DNA from: Cichorium intybus
Lineage: Eukaryota; Streptophyta; Magnoliopsida; Asterales; Asteraceae
NCBI GenBank assembly: GCA_023525715.1
Contig: CM042010.1
Coordinates: 156,850,407-156,914,406, forward strand
Length of the DNA: 64,000 bases
Direction of reading: 5' to 3'
The translations under genes were made by a program, and so were the position numbers. Shown in pieces: positions 19,331 to 30,315 of the stretch. The first letter of the stretch is position 1. Every line of letters begins with the position of its first letter. The notes under the pieces are model-generated. The model worked only from the letters and a program-made list of their open reading frames with translations. It was not told where the DNA came from and ran no database searches.

Positions 19331-20662
19331 ATGTCATCCGACTCGTTAATTTCGATATCATCGTCAGATGATGATGAATTGGAAGAACAAATAGGCGAGC
19401 AAATAGAGCGTATTACGGCTCATTTACAACAAGAATTACAAAATCCATCGCCAAGCAGCGGGCCTCGTCTACACAGAAGATTTATTGATCGGGGAAGAGC
19501 GGAAGCCGAACAACGTCTCTTTCGGGATTATTTTGCTGAAAATCCCACATATCCAGAGTATAAATTCAGGCGTCGGTTTCGCATGCGCAAATCGTTGTTT
19601 TTGAAGATTGTTAGCGACATGGAGGCGGCGAGTGATTACTTTAAGCAACGACCGAGCGCGTCAGGTATGTTAGCATTCCACCCTATTCAAAGATGTACTG
19701 CTGTACTTCGCATGTTAGCATATGGCACACACCCTGATGCACTAGACGAGACAACGAGGATGTCCGCACGTGTCGCACGAGACTCTCTAGACATATTTTG
19801 TGACATGGCCCTAATTATGTACAAGCCACGATATGGGTGTGAACCTACTCCCAATGACATCCGATAATTGTATGCCCATCATGCACAAGTGCATGGCTTC
19901 CCTGGTATGTTAGGAAGTTTAGACTGTATGCATTGGAGGTGGAATGGTTGTCCTTCTGCTTGGCATGGCCAATACACGAAGGGTCAGTACGGATACCCGA
20001 CGGTCGTGCTTCAGGCTGCAGCGTCACAGGATATGTGGATTTGGCATTCATATTTTGGTGCTCCCGGGTCGCATAATGACCTCAACATACTCAATAGTTC
20101 GGATTTTTACACAAAGTTACATAACGGCACTGCTCCAGACTCTTCGTTTACACTCCGAGGAACGCAATATCGATTTGGGTATTATCTTGTGGATGGAATC
20201 TATCCAGAGCGTTCTATTTTCGTCAAGACTTTGGCTTACCCAGATGACCCACAAAGGCGAAAGTTTAAAAGAGCTCAAGAAAGAGCTCGAAAGGACATCG
20301 AGAGAGCATTTGGTGTATTGAAGAAACGTTTTGCCATACTAGCTAAACCTTCACTGTTTACAAAAAAATCTACTATGGCGAAGGTCATGTTTACATGTAT
20401 TATTTTACATAACATGATTCTAGAAGACGAAGGACATGCTATATGTCAATATGACGAAAATGAAGTCATTCCCAATCTACAGCCAATTACAGTTGCGAGT
20501 CCTGAGTACCTTGAGCGAGTGCAGCTGGTGCGCAGTCGACAAATTCATGGCGATCTTCGTCGTCATCTTATAGATCATCTTTGGACGGTAGACCATATTG
20601 ATCTAAATATGGATCCGGTGAACGAGTACGACGGTGAATATTCAAATGAAGACAATATATGA
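19331..20662 (+). pseudogene. Harbinger DDE transposase with a single in-frame stop
   Basis: A 1332-bp frame (443 sense codons if the internal stop is ignored) interrupted only by TAA at 19865-19867. Family: plant PIF/Harbinger nuclease (DDE_Tnp_4 / Plant_tran type). After an acidic Ser/Asp-rich N-terminus comes RDYFAENPTYPEYKFRRRFRM, a typical family start. The catalytic triad is present: Asp in GSLDCMHW (about residue 196), Asp in SHNDLNIL (about 248) and Glu in DIERAFG (about 323). The stop sits just before LYAHH, between the HTH-like region and the first catalytic Asp. A TATA-like CTATATAAAC at 19230-19239 and an ATG in good context fit expression. Length is close to normal for the family. 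Confidence 0.9.
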
Positions 20663-20829
20663 GGTCGTGTTTAGTTGGTTTTTAAGTTTAATTTAGTTTG
20701 TTTTAAGTTGTTTATTTATGTTTTTAATTTTAATGTAATGTATTTTAAGTTTAATGAAATGGTTGTTTTTAATTTTATTATTATTTTTAATAATATAAAT
20801 AATTTAAAAAAAAGATTTAATAAAATAGT

Positions 20830-20953
20830 TTAGCATGAAGTTCAGCATGTGCTGACCACTACCACCATTTTTGGTCAGCATGTGCTAAACTTGCTGAATG
20901 CTGACGTGGCATAGTTTAGCACATGCTGAACATGCTAACCACTCCCTCCAGCC
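20830..20953 (+). repeat. subterminal repeats and right TIR of Harbinger element
   Basis: Repeated AGCATGTGCT / AGCACATGCT units in both orientations (20833-20935), then the TIR. Such arrays usually bind the Myb-like ORF1 protein or transposase. Confidence 0.6.
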
Positions 20954-21163
20954 TAATGTCTTTTCCTTGGATTAAGCACACGAGAGGAAATAGCAAACTG
21001 AATTGGGTTAGTTGGAATTTAGCTCCGTTAATGTGTGTGTAGATGTTTGAATTGTTTGTGTTTTCTTCCTGTTCGGCCTTGCATCTTGCTAGCCCGATCG
21101 TGGTGTTTTGTCTATATTTTCTTTTTGATTTAATAAAATCGTTTGCCGTTTTAAAAAAAAAAA

Positions 21164-21423
21164 CCGATGTAATCGTTATCATCTTTGAAATATTTAATGC
21201 CAATTAAATAATATCAAAGTATGAACCGTGTTGTTCCAACAAGATATATTATTATGGGAAAATGTAACTTTCAATAAGGCCCACATAAATTCTAAGTAGA
21301 TGTAAGTAAGGCGACGACAGTAATAATTTCTAATGCATTAAATCTTTTCGGTGTCAACCTATGGTTACAATACCAATGGGTCGTATTCATTTATAATAAC
21401 CATCTGATTTAGCATAAAAAATT
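21164..21423. other. no gene seen
   Basis: Follows the LINE poly-A; no features recognised. Confidence 0.4.
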
Positions 21424-21793
21424 AGAGGTGAGCTAAAACCGAACTGCAACAAAAAAACGAAAAAACCGTATTCATCAAAACCGATTAACTGAAACCTAAA
21501 CAAAAACCGAACATGCGGTTTTTAATTTTATAAAAACCACAAAAAATCGAACCGCACAGCTTGTAGGAACCGAACCGCAAAAAACCAATGTATAACCGAA
21601 CCGCATCGTGTATTTTATATTAAAGTAATAACTAATTATATATAAATAACTATTAACTAATTATTATTATATCAAAAGTTAATAAAAATTGTGAACTCGA
21701 GAATACGCATACAATTACTAGTAGGGTTAAAAAAAACCGCAAGAAAAACCACACCGATGACCGCAAGAAAAACCACACCGCTTGCTCACCCCT
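21424..21793. mobile_element. ACCGAA-repeat element, possibly hAT-like MITE
   Basis: Ends GAGGTGAGC / GCTCACCCC are roughly inverted; the interior is full of AACCGAACCGC-type short repeats on one strand. A similar sequence lies at 40318-40606, ending in GCTCACCC. I could not fix a target duplicate, so class is uncertain. Confidence 0.4.
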
Positions 21794-21833
21794 ATAAAAA
21801 TGCTAAGAAAATTATAACTCATTTAGCATAAAA

Positions 21834-22016
21834 ATGGCGTCCTCATCATCAGCAAATAGCAACACGAGGGACATTGCGTACATAATTACAGACATGAAAG
21901 AAAACCTTAATATGTTGCTGTTAAGGAAAAAGGTTATCATGGAACTCATCAAGAAAGCCTCGCTGGATTCTAACGAGAATGCACCATTATTCGAAAAAGT
22001 GAATATCAAACTATAG
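21834..22016 (+). CDS. small hypothetical ORF
   Basis: 60 codons, Ser-rich start, then a helical, charged sequence (DMKENLNMLLLRKKVIMELIKK). Not recognised. It sits between two MITE-like elements and could be a fragment of an exon or chance. Confidence 0.2.
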   Translation: MASSSSANSNTRDIAYIITDMKENLNMLLLRKKVIMELIKKASLDSNENAPLFEKVNIKL

Positions 22017-22155
22017 ATTCAATGCACAGGATTACGTAGATAGCTTGAAACCCAAAAATGTACCTCTATTTACATTGCTTATTTATTTTGTGGAGTTTAT
22101 CAATCCAAGAATATGCATGCAGATGGAGATGATCAAAATGGTTAGTTGATGGGAC

Positions 22156-22354
22156 CAGGGGCGAAGCTACCATATAGCAAGGTGGGTCCTATGACCTACC
22201 TAATTTTCTAAACTTATTTAAAATTTATATAGAAAAAAATTTAGGACCTATCTTGAAAAGGTTTTAGGACCTACGTTATTGTTGATTTTTTTCGTTTTTG
22301 TCGGCTTTACTTGATTAGGGAACCATATGATTTTCTATTCTAGATTCGCCACTG
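22156..22354. mobile_element. hAT-type MITE, TSD GATGGGAC
   Basis: 199 bp with ends CAGGGGCGAAGCTA and (reverse complement) CAGTGGCGAATCTA, flanked by perfect 8-bp duplicates GATGGGAC at 22148-22155 and 22355-22362. No coding capacity. Confidence 0.88.
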
Positions 22355-22478
22355 GATGGGACTGAAGTGTGTGAAGTTCGATTTATTTTGTTTGATGTTT
22401 AGTGGGAGATGAAGTAGGATTTCTGTTTTGATAAAATTTTTAGGTTTGAATGTTGCTTTGAATAGGGATGACTATAGT

Positions 22479-22529
22479 GGAACTAAATATTATATTTTTT
22501 TTTTGAACATCAGGAACTAAATATTATAT
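22479..22529 (-). mobile_element. 17-bp LINE-tail-like insertion with 17-bp TSD
   Basis: GGAACTAAATATTATAT occurs at 22479-22495 and 22513-22529. Between them lies TTTTTTTTTGAACATCA; on the minus strand this is TGATGTTC followed by an A-run. It looks like a LINE insertion truncated to its last bases plus poly-A. Confidence 0.55.
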
Positions 22530-22869
22530 AAAAACAGATTTCATATCTACTATGTCTCTTAACATATTTGATTTATAACACTCATTTTCTTACATATCAA
22601 AATATTATGCAAAACCTATTTAGATGAACACAATAAAAACGAATAAGTTTTGTTCATACCATAAATATGTTCAAAAACAAAATAAATGTATGGCTATTCC
22701 AAGGGAATAAGGTTAGATAAATAAATTAATAACACAAGACTATTGTTCATATCATAAATATATTCAAACAAGACAACCAATGCATTATAGACATAAAAGT
22801 GGATCAAAAACGAAAATAACGATTCATATTAGAATTAGCCAACACCTTGCTTCTTCTTTATAGGAAAAT
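22530..22869. other. no gene seen
   Basis: A/T-rich spacer with short repeats of ATCATAAATAT-like words; nothing recognised. Confidence 0.4.
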
Positions 22870-24881
22870 TCCTTGAATCGTGATATTAATGGTGTCCACA
22901 ACATGCACATCGCCTTGACTACTTTTAATATTTCTTAACTATAATTTCTTTAGCACTCTTTAATCTTTTATGTCTAGCGGAACCTTTGTTCCTAATGTAG
23001 GATGGGTTCTCGATTTCAATGACTGCTGGTGTAGATAGCCCAAGAAACTTGTTGACTTTGAAGACTTATATATTTCATGATTCATGCTTTCATTAGACAC
23101 AAACCTTCTTTCCAGCTTCTTGATACATGTCATTTATTCGTCCATTTTCTTTTTATCATGACAAAGTGAAGATATTGTATTGTCAACATACAAAAATAAC
23201 ACAAAATGCAACCATGTCAACTCCGTTGTCCATATCACCATATTGAAACATCTTCATCAACATACTTATTGGAATTATACCTTTCATCCAACGATGCAAT
23301 ACGTACTTCGGAGGAATGTTTGTGATCTTATAGAATATTAAGACATGAACAATATGGCGGCATAAAATACCAACATGCTCAAATAACATACAAGAACAAT
23401 TAAAAGTCGGCTCTTTTTGTTATTAACCTGAAATACAACTTGCAGTTCAATTAAGAATGTTAAAAATGGTAATGGAGAAAAAATCGATTAGTTCATATTA
23501 CGTCAAATTATTTATCATGCATCATCTCATCCCATTCAGATTCACTGACGTCGTTATCTTCATTTCAACTATCATTATGGAAAGAATTAGGATTGTGCTT
23601 AGAATCAACAATAACACATGTGTCGAAAACATCATCACTTATTTTACTTGTTTAGAAACATGATATGATAGAATGTTTAATATCCTTATGAAATTGTAGG
23701 AATATCTTACGAATGTAGTGCTTACAAGCATTAACTTCTATATCCAATAATGAAGAAGTCTGACGATACTTTTGTGAATCATTAAAATCTAACACTCTGT
23801 GTTGGTGACTCTGTTTCTCCATTGAACCTTCAAAACATTCATAAACTTTATTAATGTTGTGTCATTGTTAGTATAACTTTGAAATCAAGCATTTTCACTT
23901 TCGAAACGAGATGTTGTTCATCATCAAACCACACCTATTTAAAAAAGCAGGTATCCAAAAACATCTCAAACGAAACATGTTAGAAAACCATCATTCTATT
24001 GAAAACTATAGTCATCGATAAACAATTTGCAAACATCTTCAAACTCTTATTCATTAGACTTAGAACTCCAAACAAAAGAATTAAATATTTTCTTAAATTT
24101 AGGATTATTATAACAATCCTAACACACCTATGGGTACTTTAATAAAAGTTAGTTGTACAAGAATAAAGCATGTTCATTTCAAAACAATAGCAAACATCTT
24201 TAAATTTACTAACCTTCCTACAATATCAGGAAAAATTGTGCTGCTAAGAGATAGATAGTATCGTAGCTTGAAGTTTAGTTGTTATCCATATGAATATCCT
24301 ATGAATTGACTTGTTTAGTACTTGTTCAATTGCTATTCTCATGGCGAGATCCTGATAAGACAATACCAAATTTAGATGTTTCTTAAATGCTCTAAAAACA
24401 ACCATACATATGAATCAATATCCTCTCTACTCAAAAGGCCATCACCAAACGTAACACATCTTCGATGATTATCAATTACAGTAAAAGTAACGAACACCAT
24501 ATTGTAAATGCAATTATGAAATGATTACAAAACTATTAATAAAAATAATAAGTATATAATCAACATATGTTAAAAAAATACTGATTTGTCCGGTACATGA
24601 CATCAAATGAAACAACATCACCAAATCCTTGTAATGAAGTTTAGAAGTTTCATCTACCCAGAAAAGTGCATTAAGTTGTTTTTGTTCATTAATTTGGAAC
24701 TCAAATGAAAAGTTTGTAACATTATTAATTATATCCAATCTCTTGTTAACCAATAACTGAGCGTCGGTTCCACGAACATGACAATTCAAGTCTCGTGAAA
24801 AATTCTTGAAATCATCTACATTACCACTACAATAGTTATACCCACAATATAGCCGAGAACACAATCTATGCGCTTTCGTAG

Positions 24882-25991
24882 TGACACGCGCAGAGGTCGT
24901 CGTGCGGTCAAAAATAAGAGAAAACCTAACACACACACTAGTATAGCGGTAGTCAGGGTCGATCCACAGGAGCTTCGTGGTTAGACTAGATGAGAGGTTA
25001 CCAACTAATAGTGTCACAGCTATAGTCGGAGGATCTGGTTTCTATTTTCCTATCACTAGCAAATGAGACAATGTTCAAACACTCAAGCCAAGCTAAGCTA
25101 TGTCCAAATGACCTAGTCACTTTCTGAAATCAGAAGTACATCTCTGACTCAGAAGCAATCAAAGACATCCAAACTAGCTAAACCAAGCAAAGCATAAACT
25201 ACCACTAGTTAAAGTCCGATTGAACAGTTACTAGCCAAGGTTTAATGCTTACCAAACTAACCTAATTAGCTACTGATTTCAGCTAAGAAAAACAGTCCTA
25301 ACAAGGTCCAAAACAATATCCAAAACACAATCAATCAAACAAACCAAACACAAACATTCAAACACCGAAAAGCTAAGATTAAATGTAACCAAATGCTTTT
25401 CTTTCACCAAACTGAATTCCAAACACAAAAACAGTAACCAAATGTTTCTAAAACAGAAACCTAAGTGCTCAAAGTCAGTGGTTGTCACTCCCAAAGACTT
25501 AAGCTACAAAGACTAATTGCTACTAAAAGGAAATTAAATCAAAAATCATAAAATACCAATTGTGAGCTTGCTGAAATGAAATCCTGGAGTCAAAGAGCTT
25601 CAAGGTCGATTTTACACCCGGTTCTTTGCTTGGGTTTTCGGCTGGAAATGCATCTATTTATACTTGCAAATTTCCCGCAACCGCGCCGCGCAAAAATGAA
25701 ATCCACGGCGCGCGTACTTATCTTTCCCCGTTTCTTCGGAATTTAAATGTGTTCCACCGCCTTAAGCCCGCGTCGTGCATAGTTTATTCCCGCGGCGCGC
25801 GTACGAGTTCTCTTGATTTTTCATTCTTTCCATACTTTTTCCTTTTGTACACTTTTAGTCCCTGTTTCTATCCTTTTTCTCCAAACAAGTCCTGGAACGA
25901 AAAGTGAGAATACCCAGACATATTTGATATAATTTTATCAAGAACAGGGCTCAACAACGCCTAAAATACTTGATATCACTAGGCGTTGTCA
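24882..25991 (-). repeat. 3' LTR of non-autonomous Athila element
   Basis: 1110 bp; in plus orientation TGACACGCGC...GGCGTTGTCA. TATA box on the minus strand at 25655-25662 with CGCG-rich pairs upstream (25676-25806). The U3 end forms a hairpin (ACAACGCCTA...TAGGCGTTGT). Confidence 0.92.
25676..25806 (-). promoter_or_regulatory. CGCG-rich pairs upstream of LTR TATA box
   Basis: On the minus strand GTACGCGCGCCGCGGG, GACGCGGGC, GTACGCGCGCCG and GCGCGGCGCGG precede TATAAATAG. The copy in the other LTR is at 31133-31263 with TATA at 31112-31119. Confidence 0.55.
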
Positions 25992-26005
25992 AAAACCCCA
26001 CACTT
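25992..26005 (-). other. polypurine tract
   Basis: Minus-strand AAGTGTGGGGTTTT next to the 3' LTR start. Confidence 0.7.
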
Positions 26006-26876
26006 GTGCCTTGCTTGTCCCCAAGCAAGAGAGTTTTTAATAAATTATAATAGAGAATCAAACAATTTCTGACTGTGTTCAGTTTCAAAGTTTATTGCTC
26101 TTTGAGTTAGAGTGGAATAGTTCGCAAAAACATAATTGACTTGTTCTTTGGAATTCATGGCTTTCTAGAGAACCCTTGATTACAAACTTTCTGTCCACAA
26201 TGAAGTGTACTTACTCATTCAGATTCTAAAGGCCATTAAGGAATTGTCCATGACTTTCGATGTTGTCCGTGTAGCGAGCTTTCAGAAATATCATCCCAGA
26301 CCAGACGATCTTAGGTGATAAGGTGCATAAGGCCCACCCATTTTAGACCTACCGGCTCGAACAACAAAGGTCACAGATTGACTTTTCCTTCCTAAATTCC
26401 AATCCTAAAACAGCTCAATCTTCTAACTCATAAAACTCAACTTATTTGACTAACTAATAGCATGATCACAAATAAACAGTATTTCTTAATGCTATCACAA
26501 TCATAAACTATTCATTTCAAAATTGCAATTTATTAAAAATTTTGAAAAAGTTTGCTAAAAATTTGAAAAATTGATCATTTCTGCAAAAATTTCAAAAATT
26601 CTCTTTCGACCGTCCACACCCCACACTTAAAATCGTACAACGTCCCCGTTGTACAAAAATTATTTCAAAACAAGGGAGAAAGAGTTACCCCTTTTTGGAC
26701 GATAGACTGCTTGGTGCTCAATATCACAGGTATAAATGCGTACAATTGGATCCTTGATTTCGTATTCTGGAGTTGTAGCGCTACAGTAAACATGCCGGTG
26801 GTCGAGACAAGTGGAGGGGGCACGTTGACCCCACACTTGTCTGAGACAACTCCTTCTCAAATTGGTATATCATGCA

Positions 26877-28192
26877 TCACTCAACAAACACATTAAAAAC
26901 ACACATGACAGAAATAAAAACATGAACAAAATATACAAATAGAAGTGTCATAAGTTTGTACATATATCCCAAAAAAGATAAAAAGAGGAAAGAAAAAGAT
27001 ACATCAATCACTACCAGGCGGCCTGGAGGGTCCGGCCTCATGATCGTGGGCTCTGGCCGGGAATGGTCGGGGACGGTGGCCCTGCTGAGTGGCCAACTCC
27101 AAAAGGACCCCCCTATCCATGCTAACTGATCCTCAATCCTGGCAACCCTGGCTGCTAGGGCCTCCTGATGTGGCTCTGTCGGAGCTGCGGGCTCTGGCAC
27201 TGGCACTGGCATTGGCTCTGGCCTCCTGCGTCTCCTTCTAGGCTGGGCATACGCGGGCTGGGGTGCCTTAGGAGGCTCGATCGGGGCCCGGATGTACTGC
27301 CCCGGGCGCTGCAGCTTAATGAACCGCATCCTCTCCAACGTGCGCGCTGTAGTACACGATGGAGATAAAGCAGTCAAAGAGGCTGCCACGGGGGCAGTAA
27401 GAATGCCATAAGAACGGGCCAGGCGGGTAATGAAATACCCCCTGGCTAGTGGGCTGCTGGTGGAGGCGCCGGTAGAGTGGGTGGAGAGAGCGGTCGCAAG
27501 GGCGAAGGGGAGATGGAGGAATCGGGACGGGTCGAGGAGAACCCACAGAAATGTCACGTCGTCCCCCGACACCTTCTCGCCTCCCTCCCGCTGCATGATG
27601 GAGGTGGAGACGATCCGGTTCATGAGGCGGTGGAGTGGATCGCGTAGGTGGCTCTCCCTCGAGTTTCCTGCCTCGTACCTGACGTTGGACAGTGGTGCCC
27701 AAACCTCCATATTGGGAGCCCTGTCCGGCTCCCCTGAATGCAGGACCCGAAGAACCGGGTGAAATAACGGTGCTGGAGATCCGCGGCAGTGTAGATGCCT
27801 GTGCGCCTCCCAAACTCCCGGAGGTTGCACTCCCTGTGCTCACCTCCCAAACGAAAGCGTACGAGCCTGGAACGCGGGTCTCCCGCCCTGGGAGCGAAAT
27901 GAACTGTAGACAGGAACTCCAGGAGAAGCTCCGTGTAGACCACATCCTCGTCAGTGGCCATGATCCGGTCCCAACCTCTGCACTTGAATGACGCCTCCTC
28001 GTGGGTCCAAGTGCGATGTAAGAACGGCTCGATCGCACCCCAGAGCCCTGCGTCTCTCAGAATATCTCGATCAATGACTGTCGCCTCTAGCACCCGGCGA
28101 CTCCTCAAAGCATCCCTCCGCGAGGTATACTCAACAGAACTGGCCAGCTCCGCGGGAAACTGGAGGAAAGCGTGCTCTAATCTGAACATCAT
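26877..28192 (-). pseudogene. Athila ORF1/env-like protein with one frameshift
   Basis: Likely start is ATGATG at 28187-28192, directly after a splice acceptor (TTTTTGCAG). The first frame reads HAFLQFPAELASS, RRVLEATVIDRDILRDAGLW, WDRIMATDEDVVYTELLLEF and RRTGIYTAADLQ to about 27750. A second frame continues with SRESHLRDPLHRLMNRI, GDDVTFLWVLL and GYFITRLARSYGIL, then a Pro/Arg-rich tail and a hydrophobic C-terminus ending at 26877. These motifs match the Athila ORF-1 family (PF03078-type), placed 3' of pol in many Athila elements and often called env-like. The switch of frame lies around 27740-27800. The C-terminal hydrophobic segment (FLFLSFLGYMYKLMTLLFVY) could be a membrane anchor or readthrough. 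Confidence 0.7.
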
Positions 28193-28537
28193 CTGCAAAA
28201 AGAGAATATATCCACAAAACAAACAAAATTTTTTTTGCAAAATCAGTCCTTGTCTTCCCAGCCGCACCGCGGCGCGGCCCAAGAGCAAGGGCGCGGCGTG
28301 GCGTACGGCTGTTTCCCCCCGATCCAAAATCTCAATTTAACCTGCTACAAATCAATCTAATCACACCATAAGGTAGCCTAGGTGCCGACTAGCTCATCTA
28401 GGGTCTCTATTTGGCAAAACAAACACCCTATAAGCTAGCATTAGTGATTCTAAGTTTTGAACTATTTTGGGCAAATCACTAAATTTAACTACCTAATCGC
28501 TAGTTTTAACGAGCAATAGATAGTTAGAATGGCATAC
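28193..28537 (-). other. candidate intron before env-like ORF
   Basis: Donor AAG|GTATGCC (minus strand, G at about 28537) and acceptor CTCTTTTTGCAG (28193-28204), about 345 bp. The acceptor joins directly to ATGATG. Both sites fit plant consensus well. Confidence 0.5.
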
Positions 28538-28594
28538 CTTGGTAGTAGAAACACAACAAGCAAGAAAAATCGTAAGAAAATTTCAATAACCAGA

Positions 28595-28790
28595 GCTCCG
28601 AGTCGCGTGTGGGTTATACGAGCCGCGGTTTACCTTATAAAGGAAAAAACTGACTGATCGTTTACCGCGTCGCGGGTTTGCTCTTTGCGCGTCGCGCGTG
28701 TCACCAAATCAACCCCTGCGCATCGGGTTGGTTTACGATCCCGCGTCGCGTACTTCCAATACCCGCGGCGCGGATTTCAAAAATTTCAAA
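28595..28790 (-). promoter_or_regulatory. internal promoter-like module: CGCG pairs and TATA
   Basis: On the minus strand CCGCGCCGCGGG, TACGCGACGCGGG, ACACGCGCGACGCGC and CCCGCGACGCGG lie in a row (28785 to 28655), then CCTTTATAAGG with TTTATAA at 28635-28641. It resembles the LTR modules and lies about 100 bp before the candidate intron donor. Confidence 0.5.
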
Positions 28791-28893
28791 ATTTCTCAAA
28801 TGACACCACACTTATTTCAAACCAATAGTACCTGCAAAAAGATTGATGTATTTTTGTATTTTTATTTTAAGAAATATATCCTAACTTATGACA

Positions 28894-28942
28894 CGATGGG
28901 TTGCCTCCCAACAAGCGCTAAGTTTAACGTCTTCAGCCAGAC
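28894..28942 (-). other. conserved Athila pol/env junction block
   Basis: Minus strand GACGTTAAACTTAGCGCTT and GGGAGGCAACCCA, matching 1371-1405. Confidence 0.6.
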
Positions 28943-28960
28943 GTTTTGCTCCTCCTACAG

Positions 28961-30220
28961 CTACGGTGGATCGTACGCCTTCTTCATTCGCTGATTTTCA
29001 GTTACCACCGTCCCTTTGTTGACCCACTGCTTCTCAAACTTTCCTGGGTCAAATGGCTTGCTGCTTCTTCTGCTGCTGCCCGATTGCTGCATTCTGGTTA
29101 ACTCCCGTGAATGCTTGGAGGTAGCTTTGAACCTCCAAGCTCGATCCTTCCTTCTGCATTTCTTCAAAGTCAAAGGCTTGACATGAAGCGCGCCCAATGC
29201 TGCTCCCAGTAGATGTTCCATACCTCGTTTGCTAGTGTCTCGCATGCTATCTTCAGGTTGCAATTTTGGCTTGCAATGCCAATAAAGATTTTCCAATCGA
29301 CTAGGATTGAAAGGCAACATATCAGGATGCTTCCATATGTCCTCATCGATGGTATTGATCACATCTGATTTTCCATTCATGAATGGATCATGAGTGGTGA
29401 TAAAATCATGTTTATTATTTTCAAAAATCAATTCGTCAGCATCAACATCTTGGTCATCGTCCAACAGGTGGATCGGGACCAAGAGTGAGTGACTGGTTTG
29501 ATCTGATGGTGGTATAAAGTCACCCATCACCAGATCCTTACTTTCAAGTTTCTCAAAATTTTCAAAAATTACAGGGTCAAGGGTAATATTGTCATCTACA
29601 CCCCCTTCCTCACAGACATCAACAATTTCAACAAATTCGGGAATTGTTGGACTGGGATCTGTACTGTCACTTACAGTCCCCTCCACAACATCCTCATCAA
29701 CCAAATTGTCTGGTGATGGTACAGATTTACTCATCACCAGCTCAACATTCTCAAAACCCTCAAAAACATCAAAAGCTGTTGAGTCAAAGGTAGCATTGTC
29801 ACCTACAACCTCTTCCTCAACAACCGTTTCGACCACCTTAATGGTCTCTTGATTTTCCCACGGTGTATGCCCTTCCATCACATATTCAGGTGATGCAAGT
29901 TCACACACATTATCATTGGTATAAAAATCACTCACCTCAGGTTCTGGCGAAGGTGGTGAACATTTCCAACTTTCCTCTAACCTATCTAAAGAAGCTTGCA
30001 CTTTTTCAAGAGCTTCAGCCTGGTCCTTCTGCTCATGGTAGTTGTTATACATGAATACCCAAAGTTGGGCCCAAGTTACAGAATTTTCAGGTTGAGATGA
30101 CTCCTCGGTCCGCCATCCATTGTCATCAGATGATCCATTGTAGCAATCATCCTCGTAATAGGTGTCGGCCAGATTTTCATAATCTTCATAATACTGATCC
30201 GGGTACATGTAATCCCCCAT
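28961..30220 (-). CDS. acidic MGDY ORF of non-autonomous Athila element
   Basis: 419 codons from the ATG of MGDY at 30220; an upstream in-frame ATG exists at 30235. It starts about 96 bases after the primer site, the place normally held by gag. The N-terminus is Tyr/Asp/Glu-rich, then comes a helical stretch (QAEALEKVQASLDRLEESW), then a long acidic region with repeated 'STDPSPT / DNxTxD' themes, and a basic C-terminus (LKKCRRKDRAWRFKATSKHS). There is no recognisable enzyme or gag domain. The plus-strand element at 64-843 has an ORF with the same start and layout but little other identity. The intact frame in a recent insertion suggests it may be functional. Confidence 0.6.
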   Translation of the reverse strand: MGDYMYPDQYYEDYENLADTYYEDDCYNGSSDDNGWRTEESSQPENSVTWAQLWVFMYNNYHEQKDQAEALEKVQASLDRLEESWKCSPPSPEPEVSDFYTNDNVCELASPEYVMEGHTPWENQETIKVVETVVEEEVVGDNATFDSTAFDVFEGFENVELVMSKSVPSPDNLVDEDVVEGTVSDSTDPSPTIPEFVEIVDVCEEGGVDDNITLDPVIFENFEKLESKDLVMGDFIPPSDQTSHSLLVPIHLLDDDQDVDADELIFENNKHDFITTHDPFMNGKSDVINTIDEDIWKHPDMLPFNPSRLENLYWHCKPKLQPEDSMRDTSKRGMEHLLGAALGALHVKPLTLKKCRRKDRAWRFKATSKHSRELTRMQQSGSSRRSSKPFDPGKFEKQWVNKGTVVTENQRMKKAYDPP

Positions 30221-30315
30221 TATAAGGATGTACACATACCAAAAATCAGCAAACTAAAATCAAACATCAAAAATCAGAAACTAATCCTACAAATCACCTA
30301 ATCTAAGCGCACAGC

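Larger units (their letters stand above)
19020..20953 (+). mobile_element. PIF/Harbinger transposon, transposase only, TSD TAA
   Basis: 1934 bp. Terminal inverted repeats GGCTTGGGGGAGTGG (left) and GGCTGGAGGGAGTGG (right, reverse complement) match at 13 of 15 positions. The 3-bp duplicates are TAA at 19017-19019 and 20954-20956. It encodes a DDE transposase with one in-frame stop and has no room for the second, Myb-like protein. It is inserted in an L1 remnant. Confidence 0.9.
17444..21163 (+). mobile_element. 5'-truncated L1-type LINE remnant
   Basis: A decayed LINE carrying the reverse transcriptase from the region before the catalytic YADD, the zf-RVT region, and a 3' end with AATAAAATCG and an A-run (21152-21163) preceded by TTTGCCGTTTT. 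The C-terminal coding part is interrupted by the Harbinger element 19020-20953, after which LINE-like sequence (LNWVSWN-like near 20998) resumes. No 5' target duplicate could be identified. Confidence 0.75.

Noticed and set aside
21424..21793. Telomere- or satellite-like repeat
   Set aside because: ACCGAA words are irregular, no fixed period; better explained as a MITE-like element.
24514..25017. 167-codon minus-strand ORF as a single gene
   Set aside because: Chimera of LTR sequence and the FAR1-related pseudogene across the insertion boundary; only the left part is real.
25626..25907. 93-codon ORF repeated in both Athila LTRs (also 31083-31364)
   Set aside because: Present twice only because the LTRs are identical; it spans the promoter on the opposite strand and has no protein features.
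27316..28038. 240-codon minus-strand frame in the env-like region
   Set aside because: Third-frame shadow in GC-rich DNA; the Athila motifs are in the other two frames.
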